42,086 nucleotides of DNA, taken from NCBI GenBank assembly GCA_023426435.1, contig JAFAAS010000152.1:1-42086 (forward strand). Direction: 5' to 3'. This document shows, piece by piece, positions 30,545 through 40,115 of the stretch (the stretch's first letter is position 1; each line of letters begins with the position of its first letter). The translations under genes were made by a program, and so were the position numbers. The DNA is from Verrucomicrobiota bacterium. Its GTDB lineage: Bacteria; Verrucomicrobiota; Verrucomicrobiia; Opitutales; Opitutaceae. The notes beneath the pieces are model-generated. The model ran no database searches. It was given only the letters and a program-made list of their open reading frames with translations, and was not told the origin of the DNA.

Positions 30545-30892
30545 TCATGAGCAAACGGATACAGCCTGCTTCGTCCCGCTCCCAATGAGCGCCGGCGGCG
30601 CCGTCGCTGCTTCCATTTCGGCCAGCACCTGCAACGCCTCCTCTCGCGTCGCTCCGCACATCACCGGTTCCGGCCTTAAACTCGCACATACCGCCGGTCG
30701 CTCCGGCAAACCGTAGAGCTCGCATCGGAAATCGGGCAGCAAATGCAGGCAGCGCTCCCCCGCCTTCTTTCCCCGCGGCATCTTCGGCATCGGCGACGAA
30801 ATCGACGGCGCGATGCAACACGCTCCACATCCGCTGCGACATGCCATCGCCGCATCGCCTACCGCCGCTTCATTTCCCACGCGTGTCTCCAC
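30545..30892 (-). CDS. YkgJ-type cysteine cluster protein
   Basis: A protein of up to 115 residues. ACRSGCGACCIAPSISSPMPKMPRGKKAGERCLHL carries the CxxxC-x2-CC cluster of the YkgJ/UPF0153 family, with further Cys at CELYGLPERPAVC. These bind a metal, probably zinc or iron-sulfur; function is uncharacterised. Start is uncertain: GTG at 30892 or ATG at 30847 (MACRSGC), the latter matching the short family members. It follows the DUF748 gene on the same strand by about 30 nt, so they may form a small operon. Confidence 0.82.
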   Translation of the reverse strand: METRVGNEAAVGDAAMACRSGCGACCIAPSISSPMPKMPRGKKAGERCLHLLPDFRCELYGLPERPAVCASLRPEPVMCGATREEALQVLAEMEAATAPPALIGSGTKQAVSVCS

Positions 30893-30922
30893 TTCGCCCG
30901 GACCAGTGCGCCATTCGCACGT

Positions 30923-33900
30923 TCACCGCAAGTGCAGGATCGCCCGCGCCCCCTGGACCTTCGGCTCGCCCTCCGTTCTCGCGATCGTCACTCGCGCTTC
31001 GTCGATCGCGCCGTCCGACAACAATGCCTCGCGAATACGCTCCGCCCGCTCGTTCGCCAGCTGAGCCAGATCGGCCGCCTCCACCGCGATGCTCGCCAGC
31101 ACCGCGCGCTCCATCTCCTCGAGCGAGGGCAGCGCCGCCGCCACATTTTCTTCCACCCTGCGCCGCTCCGCTTCCAACTGCTCCGCCGCCTGCCGCTCCG
31201 CCGCGATCTGTCGCTCTTCCGCTTCGCGCCGGCTTCGGCCGGTGATCCAGTCCCGCGGCCCTTTCAAAGTCGCGATGTCCCAGGTCCGCCTCAAAATCCC
31301 CCGCCGCTCCTCCTCCTGTCCCAGCTCCGCGGATACACGCGATTGTGCCGGCAAATCCACGCCTTCAACCGAGCCGGTTGCCGGCCAGGCAGTGCCCGAC
31401 GGAAACCGCTGCGCAAACAACTCCTCCACTCCGCGTTCGCGCTCCTCCGGCGTCAGCTCGCGGTCTTCGTTCACCGCCACCGCCGTTCGCAGCAAATCCT
31501 CGAGTCGCGTCCGCTTGAATCCTTCCGCATCCGCCACCCGGTCGTAGCCTCCTTCGATCTCGAGGTTCAGCGCCGGCCGCTCCACCAACGCCCGCCGCAC
31601 CACCTCCAATCGCGACCGACTTTCCTCCGTCAAAATCAGCGTCCCCGGCCTGAAATCCTGCTGCCCCAGCTCCTCCCCTCCGCCACCAAACATCGACCCC
31701 AGCAACGCAAAGGGCGACGTCGCCGCTTTCGTGAACAAATTCGTCAACACCTGCCCCACCACTTTGCCGATATCGAACTGCGGATCCGCCAGACTCCCCT
31801 GCACCGGAATATCGAGCACAATCTTCCCTTCGGCATCCTTCAACAGCGCCACGCCCAACCTCACCGGCAGCTTCACCGCATCCGGGCTGTTCGTCGCCGC
31901 GCCGAGCGCAAACTGCTCCACCTTGATGTTGTTCGCCATGTCCAGGCGCTCGTCCTCGAGCTTCGCCCGCGTCTCCACAAACAAACGCCCGCTCGCCAGC
32001 TCATAGCCCGCAAATTTCCCAAAGTAAGGACTCGCCGGCACCAGATCCACCGACACCACATCCAGCCGCACGTCCGCCATCGGCGCCGCGGCCAGCGGAT
32101 TCAGCCGCCCCAACACCCGCACTTCCGCCGATCGATTCACCCGCGCCTGAAACTCCGTGTCTCCCACTTCCGGCCGCAACGACGAGAGATTCCGCAACGC
32201 CCCATTGACCGGCGCCAGCGCATACTCCACCGGCTGCGGCAGCGAACGATCCCTGAACGTAAATTCTCCATCCTGCACCAGCACGCGCGTCACCGCGATC
32301 TCCGGCATCGCTTCCCCGGTCGCACGCTCCGCCGCTTCCGGCGTATCCGTATTCTGACTACCTTCCGTCTTCGGCCCGAGCGCCGCCACGTTCAACGTCC
32401 CATCTTCCGCCCGCACCACGTGCGCAAAGGGCCGCACCAGCTTCAGCTCTCCGAGCGACAACGCCAGCCGCGGCGCCGTCGCCACCTTGATCTCGCTCGC
32501 CGTGAATTCCCGCAGCCCCGCCACCTCCTCGCCGCCCGCCGCAACCGCCACCTCCTCCACTTTCGCCTCGCCGGAAAACGTTCCACTCCCGTCCGCACTC
32601 ACATTCGCGTCGCCTTTCACCGACACCCACCCGCGCGCAATCCGCGCCTGCGACACGCCTTGAAGATACGGACTGAAGGGCGCCATCGCCACACGCGCCA
32701 CCTCGATGCCCACCACCGCTTGAAATGGATTCATCGTCACGTTGCCGTTCACCTTCACCGATCCTTCCGGCTTCAAATCGAACGCCACCTCCACCGGCAC
32801 CGGCGCGCCTTCACGCAACGTAAACGCCGTCACCGTCGCCGCGATATTTTCCAAACCCATCTCCACCGGCTCCGGCGCCGCCTCGTCCCGCACCTCCACC
32901 GCAAATCCACTCACCGCGATCTCCTTCACCGCAACATCCAACGCGCCTTCCGCCGGCCGCTCGTCCGCTTCCTCGCTCGCCGCCGTTCCCGCCGGCTTCA
33001 GCATCGCGATCACGTTCAAGGTCCCGTCCGCCGCGCGCACCACCCGCGCCCGCCCTTGATCCAGCCGAACTGCGTCCACGTTCACCGCCATCGTCTGCGC
33101 ATCCGCCGCCACGCCCGAAATTTCCAGCGTCCCCACCTCCACCACCGCCGGACCTTCTTTCCGTTCGAGCACGCGAACGCCCTTCAACTGCAGCGCTCCT
33201 TCACTCAAACGCATCCGCCGATCGTTCGGCGACAGATCCAACTCATAACTCCCGCTCGCCGTCAGCTCGCCTTCCGCGACCACCGCCTGCATCCGATCCG
33301 ACAGATACGGCGCATACTTCGCCAACTGCAGTTTCTCCACCTGCCAGTCGCCGATCGACCTCACCGGCGCCGCGCCCAACGTCCCCATCCACGCCAGCCG
33401 CTCTCCCGCCTCGGTGGTCGCTTCAAAGCGATACGGCGCACCACCCGCCCCCTCCGTCCGAAACTTCGTCAACGCGAAGTTCATCGGTCCGATCACCGTC
33501 TTGAAATCCTCCGGCTTGGACCGGTCAGTGAACGTCACCTGCGCGTTCGTCACATCCAACCGATCGATCCGCACCGGCCGCGCCCAGATCGAAGGCTCGC
33601 TCGGCTCGCTCGCACGTTCTCCGAACTTCTCGATCAAATCCGAAAAATTCAGCGTCCCGTCCTCGCGCACCTCCACCGCCCCGTGAAACCCGTGCAACGC
33701 GATCCGGCCCACCGCCCAGTCGCCCGTAAACGACTTCAACGGATCCGCATTCACATAAAACCTCTCCCATCCGATCCACGACGCACTGCCATCCGGCGCA
33801 CTCACCTCCAACCCTTCCACCGTCGCGGAGATTGCGAAGGGATTCACCCTCACCCGCGCCACCGTCACACTCCGCCCCAACTCCTCCTCCATCCGCTCCT

Positions 33901-33994
33901 CAATCTGCTTCTTCGCGATCGGCGGCACCACGAAGAAGCCCACCAACGCATACACCACCACCAGGACCGCTAGGATTTTTAAGAACCGCGCCAT
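30923..33994 (-). CDS. DUF748 / AsmA-like envelope protein
   Basis: A 1023-residue protein. MARFLKILAVLVVVYALVGFFVVPPIAKKQ is a membrane anchor leading into repeated DUF748 units, with LGRSVTVARVRVNPFAISATVEGLEV as the typical opening (AsmA-like). The body is beta-rich with recurring patterns of the type VEVREDGTLNFSDLI. The C-terminal third has long Glu/Arg-rich helices (EEERRGILRR, RREAEERQIAAERQAAEQLE). AsmA-like proteins bridge the inner and outer membranes and move lipids in Gram-negative bacteria; DUF748 members are placed in that role by similarity. It is followed on the same strand by the YkgJ-type gene. Confidence 0.88.
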   Translation of the reverse strand: MARFLKILAVLVVVYALVGFFVVPPIAKKQIEERMEEELGRSVTVARVRVNPFAISATVEGLEVSAPDGSASWIGWERFYVNADPLKSFTGDWAVGRIALHGFHGAVEVREDGTLNFSDLIEKFGERASEPSEPSIWARPVRIDRLDVTNAQVTFTDRSKPEDFKTVIGPMNFALTKFRTEGAGGAPYRFEATTEAGERLAWMGTLGAAPVRSIGDWQVEKLQLAKYAPYLSDRMQAVVAEGELTASGSYELDLSPNDRRMRLSEGALQLKGVRVLERKEGPAVVEVGTLEISGVAADAQTMAVNVDAVRLDQGRARVVRAADGTLNVIAMLKPAGTAASEEADERPAEGALDVAVKEIAVSGFAVEVRDEAAPEPVEMGLENIAATVTAFTLREGAPVPVEVAFDLKPEGSVKVNGNVTMNPFQAVVGIEVARVAMAPFSPYLQGVSQARIARGWVSVKGDANVSADGSGTFSGEAKVEEVAVAAGGEEVAGLREFTASEIKVATAPRLALSLGELKLVRPFAHVVRAEDGTLNVAALGPKTEGSQNTDTPEAAERATGEAMPEIAVTRVLVQDGEFTFRDRSLPQPVEYALAPVNGALRNLSSLRPEVGDTEFQARVNRSAEVRVLGRLNPLAAAPMADVRLDVVSVDLVPASPYFGKFAGYELASGRLFVETRAKLEDERLDMANNIKVEQFALGAATNSPDAVKLPVRLGVALLKDAEGKIVLDIPVQGSLADPQFDIGKVVGQVLTNLFTKAATSPFALLGSMFGGGGEELGQQDFRPGTLILTEESRSRLEVVRRALVERPALNLEIEGGYDRVADAEGFKRTRLEDLLRTAVAVNEDRELTPEERERGVEELFAQRFPSGTAWPATGSVEGVDLPAQSRVSAELGQEEERRGILRRTWDIATLKGPRDWITGRSRREAEERQIAAERQAAEQLEAERRRVEENVAAALPSLEEMERAVLASIAVEAADLAQLANERAERIREALLSDGAIDEARVTIARTEGEPKVQGARAILHLR

Positions 33995-34225
33995 ATCCGA
34001 ATCGTTTAAGACATCCGTTTATTTGCCACGCTCCCTCAAACTCCGCCAGCCCAAGCTCGCCTCATCGATACCGCCCTCTCGCTTGCAAGTCTCTGACTTG
34101 TGACGCGTTTAACCATTTCACAGGTTCTTCTCCTTAAGAAAACCGCCGGTCCACCGATTCCTCCGTCTCCGACGCCGCAGCGGCTTTGACGCGCGCAAAA
34201 AATTCCTCCAACGTTCTCCCCCACG

Positions 34226-34687
34226 ATGAAATCGGTGAAGGTCCCCGCCCTGGAGCTCTTCCTCCACGAGATGATCCCGCTCGCGAAAGCGATGGGCGTC
34301 GGCGTGGAAGTAAGCGACGCGCAGGCGCTCGTCCTCACCGCTCCCAAAGAGCAGAACAAAAACTCCCTCAACACCGCGTTCGGCGGCAGCCTCGTCTCCC
34401 TCGCCACGCTCGCCGGCTACGGCGTCGTGTGGGAGTTGATGAAGGAAGCGAAAGACGGCGACAAAACCGAGTGGCACATCGTCGTGAAGGAAAGCCGCGC
34501 CGCCTACCGCCGACCCGTGCTCGGCGACCTCCGCGCCATTTGCGAGCGCCCCGCCCAGGCCGCCATCGCCGAGTTCAAGGAAGCCCTCTCCCGCTACGGC
34601 AAAGCCAAGCTCAAGCTGAAAGCTTCCGTCGTCGAAAACGGCAACGTCGCCGTCGACGTCACCGCCGCCTTCGTCGTCTCGCGGTAA
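34226..34687 (+). CDS. Hotdog-fold thioesterase (YiiD C-terminal-like)
   Basis: A 153-residue single-domain hotdog protein. The N-terminus (VPALELFLHEMIPLAKAMGVGVEVSD) and NKNSLNTAFGGSLVSLATLAGYGVVWELM, where a helix contacts acyl-CoA, fit the YiiD_C-type thioesterase family; ESRAAYRRPVLGDLRAI supports it. In E. coli YiiD the domain is fused to an N-acetyltransferase; here it is alone. It is predicted to hydrolyse an acyl-CoA thioester in the cytosol; the acyl group is unknown. Confidence 0.86.
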   Translation: MKSVKVPALELFLHEMIPLAKAMGVGVEVSDAQALVLTAPKEQNKNSLNTAFGGSLVSLATLAGYGVVWELMKEAKDGDKTEWHIVVKESRAAYRRPVLGDLRAICERPAQAAIAEFKEALSRYGKAKLKLKASVVENGNVAVDVTAAFVVSR

Positions 34688-34701
34688 CCCCGCTCGCCCG
34701 C

Positions 34702-34730
34702 CCATGGAGGCGCGGTGCCCCCACCGCGCA
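34702..34730. repeat. 28-bp hairpin direct repeat, upstream copy (left of dut)
   Basis: CATGGAGGCGCGGTGCCCCC followed by ACCGCGCA, with stem GCGCGGTG/CACCGCGC around a CCCC loop (34710-34729). It is identical to 35238-35265, and the two copies bracket the dUTPase gene in the same orientation. Confidence 0.85.
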
Positions 34731-34742
34731 TTGCCGTTCCGC

Positions 34743-34784
34743 AACCCGGAACCCGAAACTCGGAACTCCGAACTCCGAACTCGA
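34743..34784. repeat. AACYCSR heptamer array, intergenic
   Basis: Six contiguous 7-bp units: AACCCGG, AACCCGA, AACTCGG, AACTCCG, AACTCCG, AACTCGA. The unit family is the same as in the ilvB coding array at 24845-24872. It lies between the convergent thioesterase and dUTPase genes. Confidence 0.9.
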
Positions 34785-34807
34785 AACCGTGAGCGCGCCC
34801 CGCGCGC

Positions 34808-35179
34808 TCAAATATGCCGCGAGTCCGCTTCGTCCTTCTTCGCGTATCCCGTTTCCTGACGCGCGTGATTCACCGCGTTCTTTTTCAGATACGCCTGATA
34901 AACATCGTCAGCCGTCATCCCCAGAGTCTGCGCCAGCGACACCAGAAAGTGAAACAGGTCCACGACCTCCACTTTCGCATTCTGCTCGTCGAACTTCTGA
35001 TACTTCGCCCACCACTTCCACGGCACCGAATCGATCAGCTCCGCCGTCTCCTGCTGCATCGCCCGCGTGTAGTTGAGAATCCACTTCGCCTTCTCCTCGT
35101 CGCTCGCCGGCGGCAAATTCACCCCGATCCGGCGGTTCAACGCGTCCTGCATCTGGAAGATCTCCTCGAGTTTATCCAT
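34808..35179 (-). CDS. dut: Dimeric dUTPase (all-alpha NTP pyrophosphatase)
   Basis: A 123-residue helical protein from ATG 35179 (MDKLEEIFQMQDALNRRIG). EEKAKWILNYTRAMQQETAEL with EVVDLFHFLVS supplies the ExxE and ExxD acidic residues of the MazG-like all-alpha pyrophosphatases; SVPWKWWAK is typical of the dUTPase_2 group. These enzymes hydrolyse dUTP to dUMP and PPi, protecting DNA and feeding thymidylate synthesis. A longer frame from 35236 is less likely, as its extra residues are repeat-like. The gene is bracketed by two identical 28-bp repeats, with a heptamer array at its 3' side. Confidence 0.87.
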   Translation of the reverse strand: MDKLEEIFQMQDALNRRIGVNLPPASDEEKAKWILNYTRAMQQETAELIDSVPWKWWAKYQKFDEQNAKVEVVDLFHFLVSLAQTLGMTADDVYQAYLKKNAVNHARQETGYAKKDEADSRHI

Positions 35180-35237
35180 GGGCGCCAAACTGCCGCCCCC
35201 GCTCCTCCCGTGGCAAGCGACAACTCCTTCCCCCACT

Positions 35238-35265
35238 CATGGAGGCGCGGTGCCCCCACCGCGCA
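35238..35265. repeat. 28-bp hairpin direct repeat, right of dut
   Basis: The second copy of the 34702-34730 hairpin, 536 bp away in the same direction. It lies 59 bp upstream of the dut start (minus strand) in a 295-bp stretch to the next gene that otherwise shows no reliable feature. Confidence 0.85.
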
Positions 35266-35474
35266 ACCCGCCCCACCGCCCCGCCCCATCGCAGCCCGCC
35301 CGCTCGCCGCGCTCCATGCCCGCCTCGACTTTGCAGTTGCCCCACAAACCCATTTGCCCGACTTTGCGCCCTTCACGCTCGCGTCGAGCCGCTACCCATT
35401 GCGCTCCGCGAGCCTAAACCCAACGGTCGCTCGCCGCTCCTGCGGCCTGAGCACCAGCAAAAAACAGATACAAC

Positions 35475-36584
35475 ATGTCAGACCAAAACCCGTCCGGTGC
35501 GCCCTCCGCGGCTCCCGAGACCGCCGTCGACGCGCCGCCACCCGCGGCATCGACGAGCACGCCGGCGCCGACCGGCCAGCCCGCCGCCAACCCGGCCGCC
35601 GGAACCTTCGGCAACGCCCGAGGCTCCGGCCTCTCCCGCGGCAAACGCGCCACCCCGCCGTCGGCCTCCGCCGCCGCGCCCGCACCCGCCGCCGGCTACA
35701 AGCCGACCGCCGTCGAAGTGATCACGCCCGTGCGTGAATACACCAACCCGTTCGCGAGCAACACGCCCGCGACCGAGCCCGCCAACGAGCCCGCCGCCCC
35801 CGCGGCGCCGGCCGAAACCGTCCAGGACACCAACATCCCCGTCGCCAACGCGCCCGTCACCGGCGCGTCCGAGCCACCCGCCGCCACGGCCCCCGCCGCC
35901 GGCGAACCCGTCGCTCCCCCGGCCGAAGTGATTCAACCGTCCGTCGAAAAAGCGGAAATCAAAATCCTTCCGCCCGCCGAAGCGAAACGCCCCGCCGTCA
36001 GCTGGGGCGAAGGCAACAACGTCGAGGATACCCGCGCCGAACCCCGCGACCCCCGCCCGTCCTTCCGACCCGAACGTCGCGGACGCGACCCGCGCAACTT
36101 CGAGCCCCGCGACAGCGGCAAGCCCCAGGACACGCGCTTCCCGCGCCGCGACACCGCGCTCGAACAACGAGACGCCCGTCCGCGCCAAACCAGCGAACAA
36201 CGCCAACCGGAAAAGAAATCCGGCGGCTTCCTCGGCTGGCTGAAAGGTCTCTTCGGTGGCAACACCGAGCAACCCGCCACCCCGTCGACCGGCGGCGAGC
36301 GCCGCGAAGGCGAACAGCGCGAGGGCGAACACCGCCACCGCCGCCGTCACCGCGGCGGACGCGGTCGCGGCAACTACCAAGGCGGCGAAAACCGCGGCCC
36401 ACGCGAAGATCGCCAGCCCCGACCCGAGGGCTTCCAGGGCGGCGACCAAGGCCAGGGCGGCGATCGTCGCTACGAAGGCGGCAACGGACGCCGTCGTCGT
36501 CGCGGCGGACGCGGACGCTTCCGCGATGATCGCGGCGACCGCGGCCCCAACCCCGAAGGCCACCAAGGCGGCGGCGCCATCTAA
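35475..36584 (+). CDS. Disordered Pro/Ala- and RGG-rich protein
   Basis: A 369-residue protein of low complexity with no recognised enzyme domain. Residues about 1-170 are Ala/Pro/Thr-rich. The middle part is rich in Arg/Asp/Pro (RAEPRDPRPSFRPERRGRDP), then a short hydrophobic segment SGGFLGWLKGLFGG and a tail with many RGG-type motifs (HRRRHRGGRGRGNYQGG, RRRRGGRGRFRDDRGDRG). Such RGG tails in eukaryotes and some bacteria bind RNA and favour condensates; in bacteria they also appear in RNase E scaffolds. The ATG at 35475 has no signal peptide, and the gene ends in a strong terminator, so it is a real transcription unit. Function unknown. Confidence 0.8.
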   Translation: MSDQNPSGAPSAAPETAVDAPPPAASTSTPAPTGQPAANPAAGTFGNARGSGLSRGKRATPPSASAAAPAPAAGYKPTAVEVITPVREYTNPFASNTPATEPANEPAAPAAPAETVQDTNIPVANAPVTGASEPPAATAPAAGEPVAPPAEVIQPSVEKAEIKILPPAEAKRPAVSWGEGNNVEDTRAEPRDPRPSFRPERRGRDPRNFEPRDSGKPQDTRFPRRDTALEQRDARPRQTSEQRQPEKKSGGFLGWLKGLFGGNTEQPATPSTGGERREGEQREGEHRHRRRHRGGRGRGNYQGGENRGPREDRQPRPEGFQGGDQGQGGDRRYEGGNGRRRRRGGRGRFRDDRGDRGPNPEGHQGGGAI

Positions 36585-36607
36585 CGCGTCGATCCCCCTC
36601 ATCACCC

Positions 36608-36637
36608 AGAGCGGCTCACCCGAGCCGCTCTTTTTTT
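36608..36637 (+). terminator. Rho-independent terminator
   Basis: GAGCGGCTC-ACCC-GAGCCGCTC, a 9-bp stem followed by seven T. It lies 24 bp after the RGG-protein stop. Confidence 0.92.
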
Positions 36638-36757
36638 GCGCCCGTCCTCCGCGATTTCCCCATAAGAAAGTTGTCATTCCGCCCAAACCGCCAAATCCCC
36701 TTCGACGCCCGCCTCGCCCGCTCTCAACTCTCATCCCTCAACTCTCCACTCTTCCGA

Positions 36758-38053
36758 ATGCCCGACCTCATCGTCCACGGCGGCAAACCGCTCTCCGGCA
36801 CCATCACGCCTTCGGGCAACAAGAACTCCGTTCTCCCGATCCTCTGCGCGACGCTGCTCACCGATTCGCCGGTCCACCTCCTCAACGTCCCCGCCATCAC
36901 CGACGTCGAAAAACTCTTCACGTTCTTCAGCGAACAGGGTTCGCGCGTCGAATGGGACCGCGCCGCCGGCACCCTCTCCGTCGATCACTCCTCCTTCGAC
37001 TCCTCCCGCCTCGAGGGCGAACTCCCCTCCGGCATGCGTTCCTCGGTGCTGCTCTTCGCACCCCTCCTCCAACGCATCAAAAAATTCAAGATCCCCGCCA
37101 ACGCCAAGGGCTGCTCCCTCGGTATCCGGGAATTGGATCCACACCTCGAAATCCTCGAAAAACTCGGCGCGCGCATCTCCCACAACGGCGATCTCCGCAT
37201 GTCCCTCGCCGACCGCTTCACCGGAGCCCGCCACTGGCCCGACTACATGTCGGTCACCGCCACCGAAAACTTCGTCATGGCCGCCGCCCTCGCCGAGGGC
37301 GAATCCACCCTCATCAACGCCGCCAGCGAACCGCACGTCCAGGACCTCTGCGAAGTCCTCATCGGCATGGGCGCCAAAATCACCGGCGTCGGCACCAGCA
37401 AGATCACCGTCCAGGGCGTCAAACGCCTCAAGGGCGGCACGTTCACCATCAACACCGACTACCACGAGGTCGTCACTTTCCTCGCCCTCGGCGCCATCAC
37501 CGGCGGCGAAATCAAAGTCCGCCACTCCCTCCCGCATCACTTCGACCTCATCACGCGCGCCTTCGAAAAGCTGGGCGTGAAAATCGAGCACGAGGGCGAC
37601 ACCGCCATCGTCCGCCGCAAACAAAAGCTCGAGATCGAACAACCGTTCACCACCAACCTCCTCCCGAAAATCGAAGCCGCCCCCTGGCCCTATTTTCCCG
37701 TCGACTTGCTCCCGTGCATGATCGCCCTCGCCGTGCGCGCAAAGGGCGCCGTCCAATTCTGGAATAAAGTTTACGAGGGCGGCTTCACCTGGATGCCGGA
37801 GCTCTCCAAATTCGGCGCGCACGTCGTCGTCAGCGATCCGCATCGCATCATCGTCTTCGGCGACCGCCCGCTGCGTCCGACCACCGTCGACGCCCCTTAC
37901 ATCATCCGCGCCGCCGTCGGTCTCTACATGGTCGCCGCCAGCATCCCGGGAAAATCCATCGTCCGCAGCGCCGACACCATCAAGCGCGCCCACCCCAACT
38001 TCGTCGAAAACCTAAAATCCCTCGGCGCCGACGTCGAATGGCGCGAGCAATAG
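36758..38053 (+). CDS. murA: UDP-N-acetylglucosamine 1-carboxyvinyltransferase (MurA)
   Basis: A 431-residue EPSP-synthase-fold enzyme; it transfers enolpyruvate from PEP to UDP-GlcNAc, the first committed step of peptidoglycan synthesis. PLSGTITPSGNKNSVLPILC carries K22 and N23. AKGCSLGIRELD has C119, matching the catalytic Cys (C115 in E. coli), and R124. WPYFPVDLLPCM includes the expected active-site Asp. The loop sequence differs from GARPVD types, but the Cys suggests sensitivity to fosfomycin. The ATG at 36758 gives a standard N-terminus (MPDLIVHGG). It is followed by ruvB, with a dispersed repeat between. Confidence 0.93.
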   Translation: MPDLIVHGGKPLSGTITPSGNKNSVLPILCATLLTDSPVHLLNVPAITDVEKLFTFFSEQGSRVEWDRAAGTLSVDHSSFDSSRLEGELPSGMRSSVLLFAPLLQRIKKFKIPANAKGCSLGIRELDPHLEILEKLGARISHNGDLRMSLADRFTGARHWPDYMSVTATENFVMAAALAEGESTLINAASEPHVQDLCEVLIGMGAKITGVGTSKITVQGVKRLKGGTFTINTDYHEVVTFLALGAITGGEIKVRHSLPHHFDLITRAFEKLGVKIEHEGDTAIVRRKQKLEIEQPFTTNLLPKIEAAPWPYFPVDLLPCMIALAVRAKGAVQFWNKVYEGGFTWMPELSKFGAHVVVSDPHRIIVFGDRPLRPTTVDAPYIIRAAVGLYMVAASIPGKSIVRSADTIKRAHPNFVENLKSLGADVEWREQ

Positions 38054-38055
38054 GA

Positions 38056-38081
38056 TTGTCATTCTGAGCGAAGCGAAGAAT
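38056..38081. repeat. GTCATTCTGAGCGAAGCG repeat, copy 3
   Basis: GTCATTCTGAGCGAAGCG, then AAGAATCC, 3 bp after the murA stop and 23 bp before the ruvB start. Same orientation as the copies at 20796 and 26933. Confidence 0.88.
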
Positions 38082-38103
38082 CCACGTCGACGCCCACAAG
38101 ACC

Positions 38104-39184
<1,081 letters not shown>

Positions 39185-39186
<2 letters not shown>

Positions 39187-39205
39187 GCCCAGCAACGCTG
39201 GGCTC
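39185..39205. terminator. Hairpin after ruvB
   Basis: GAGCCCAGC-AAC-GCTGGGCTC, a 9-bp stem starting in the ruvB stop codon. No T tract follows, so it may serve as a processing or weak termination hairpin. A CCCGCC/GGCGGG inverted repeat (GTAGCCTCGGCGAAGGCGGG) follows at about 39207. Confidence 0.55.
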
Positions 39206-39302
39206 ACCCGCCGTAGCCTCGGCGAAGGCGGGTCCGCCCCGCGCCTTCTCAGCGGGCCGCTTCGCTCCCCCAATGCAGGCCGCGAGCCCCCGCGCCCTCC
39301 CC

Positions 39303-39983
39303 TCACGCCCCCACCGTCCCCTCCTGCGCAAACCAATCCACCTTCCGCGTAAAAAACATCACCGCCCCCAGCGCCACGAACAACGCCCCCGTCCCCGCGA
39401 GCAGCGCATAATCCTCCATCCGCAGCACCACAAACAACACGCTGTGCTCGCCCGCCAACAGCGCCGCGATCGAGCCCGCCCGCGCCACACTCCGCAAAAT
39501 CGACACGCTGTAACACACGATCAACAGCGACGACCCCACCGCCGCCCCCACATACGCCCACCCCGGCTGCAACACTTCCCCGAGCGCCAACAGCGCCAGA
39601 TAAAACAAACACAGCGCCGCCCCCACGAGCGCGTAGTGCACCGCGTGCAGCCTCAACCCCGCGAGCGTCTCGAACAAAAAGAACGCCGCAAACACCAGCG
39701 CCAGCACCAGCACACTGTGCTTCAACGCCCGCTCCACCATCCGGTATCCGTGCACCGCCGGCGTCTCCACCGCCACATCCTTCGCCTCGTCCTTCGCCGC
39801 GCTCACCGCCAGCATCTCCTGCGTCACCCCGCGATACTCCATTCGCTCCTGCCGCAGTTTGTTGATGAACAGCAAGGGCAGATGCAGCAGCAGGACCATG
39901 CCCGCCACAAACAGCAGCTTGAACGTCGTCGAATGACGCCGCACCGCATTCCCAGGAAGAGCCGAAGGTAAAACAGAGTTCAT
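39303..39983 (-). CDS. creD: CreD-like inner membrane protein lacking the periplasmic domain
   Basis: A 226-residue protein from ATG 39983. The first segment KLLFVAGMVLLLHLPLLFINKLRQERMEYR matches the CreD N-terminal anchor, and the rest (RMVERALKHSVLVLALVFAAFFLFETLAGLRLHAVHYALVG to FFTRKVDW) matches the C-terminal membrane helices. About 230 residues of periplasmic region that normally lie between are absent, since E. coli CreD has about 450. The join reads smoothly (LAVSAAKDEAKDVAVETPAVHGYRMVE), so it looks like a stable short form. creD is regulated by CreBC, whose genes lie upstream in the expected order. The function of CreD is unknown; it affects envelope integrity and beta-lactam response in some bacteria. 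Confidence 0.88.
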   Translation of the reverse strand: MNSVLPSALPGNAVRRHSTTFKLLFVAGMVLLLHLPLLFINKLRQERMEYRGVTQEMLAVSAAKDEAKDVAVETPAVHGYRMVERALKHSVLVLALVFAAFFLFETLAGLRLHAVHYALVGAALCLFYLALLALGEVLQPGWAYVGAAVGSSLLIVCYSVSILRSVARAGSIAALLAGEHSVLFVVLRMEDYALLAGTGALFVALGAVMFFTRKVDWFAQEGTVGA

Positions 39984-40062
39984 GCCGCCACTCTCCCGCA
40001 CGCCCATGAAATCCCGATGAAGCCCCCGCGAAATCCCCGCGAAATCCATCCCCCCGCGTCTG

Positions 40063-40080
40063 TCATCTGAGCGAAGCGCA
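40063..40080. repeat. Degenerate GTCATCTGAGCGAAGCG repeat
   Basis: GTCATCTGAGCGAAGCGCAC, one base shorter than the main repeat and without the AAGAATCC tail. It lies in the 132-bp gap between creC and creD. Confidence 0.65.
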
Positions 40081-40115
40081 CTCCGTGCCCCTTCGCGGCT
40101 GAAATTTGCTTCGGC

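Noticed and set aside
34702..35265. Composite transposon or integron cassette around dut
   Set aside because: Repeats are short hairpins of a family seen elsewhere in the window, and there is no transposase, integrase or attC-like site.
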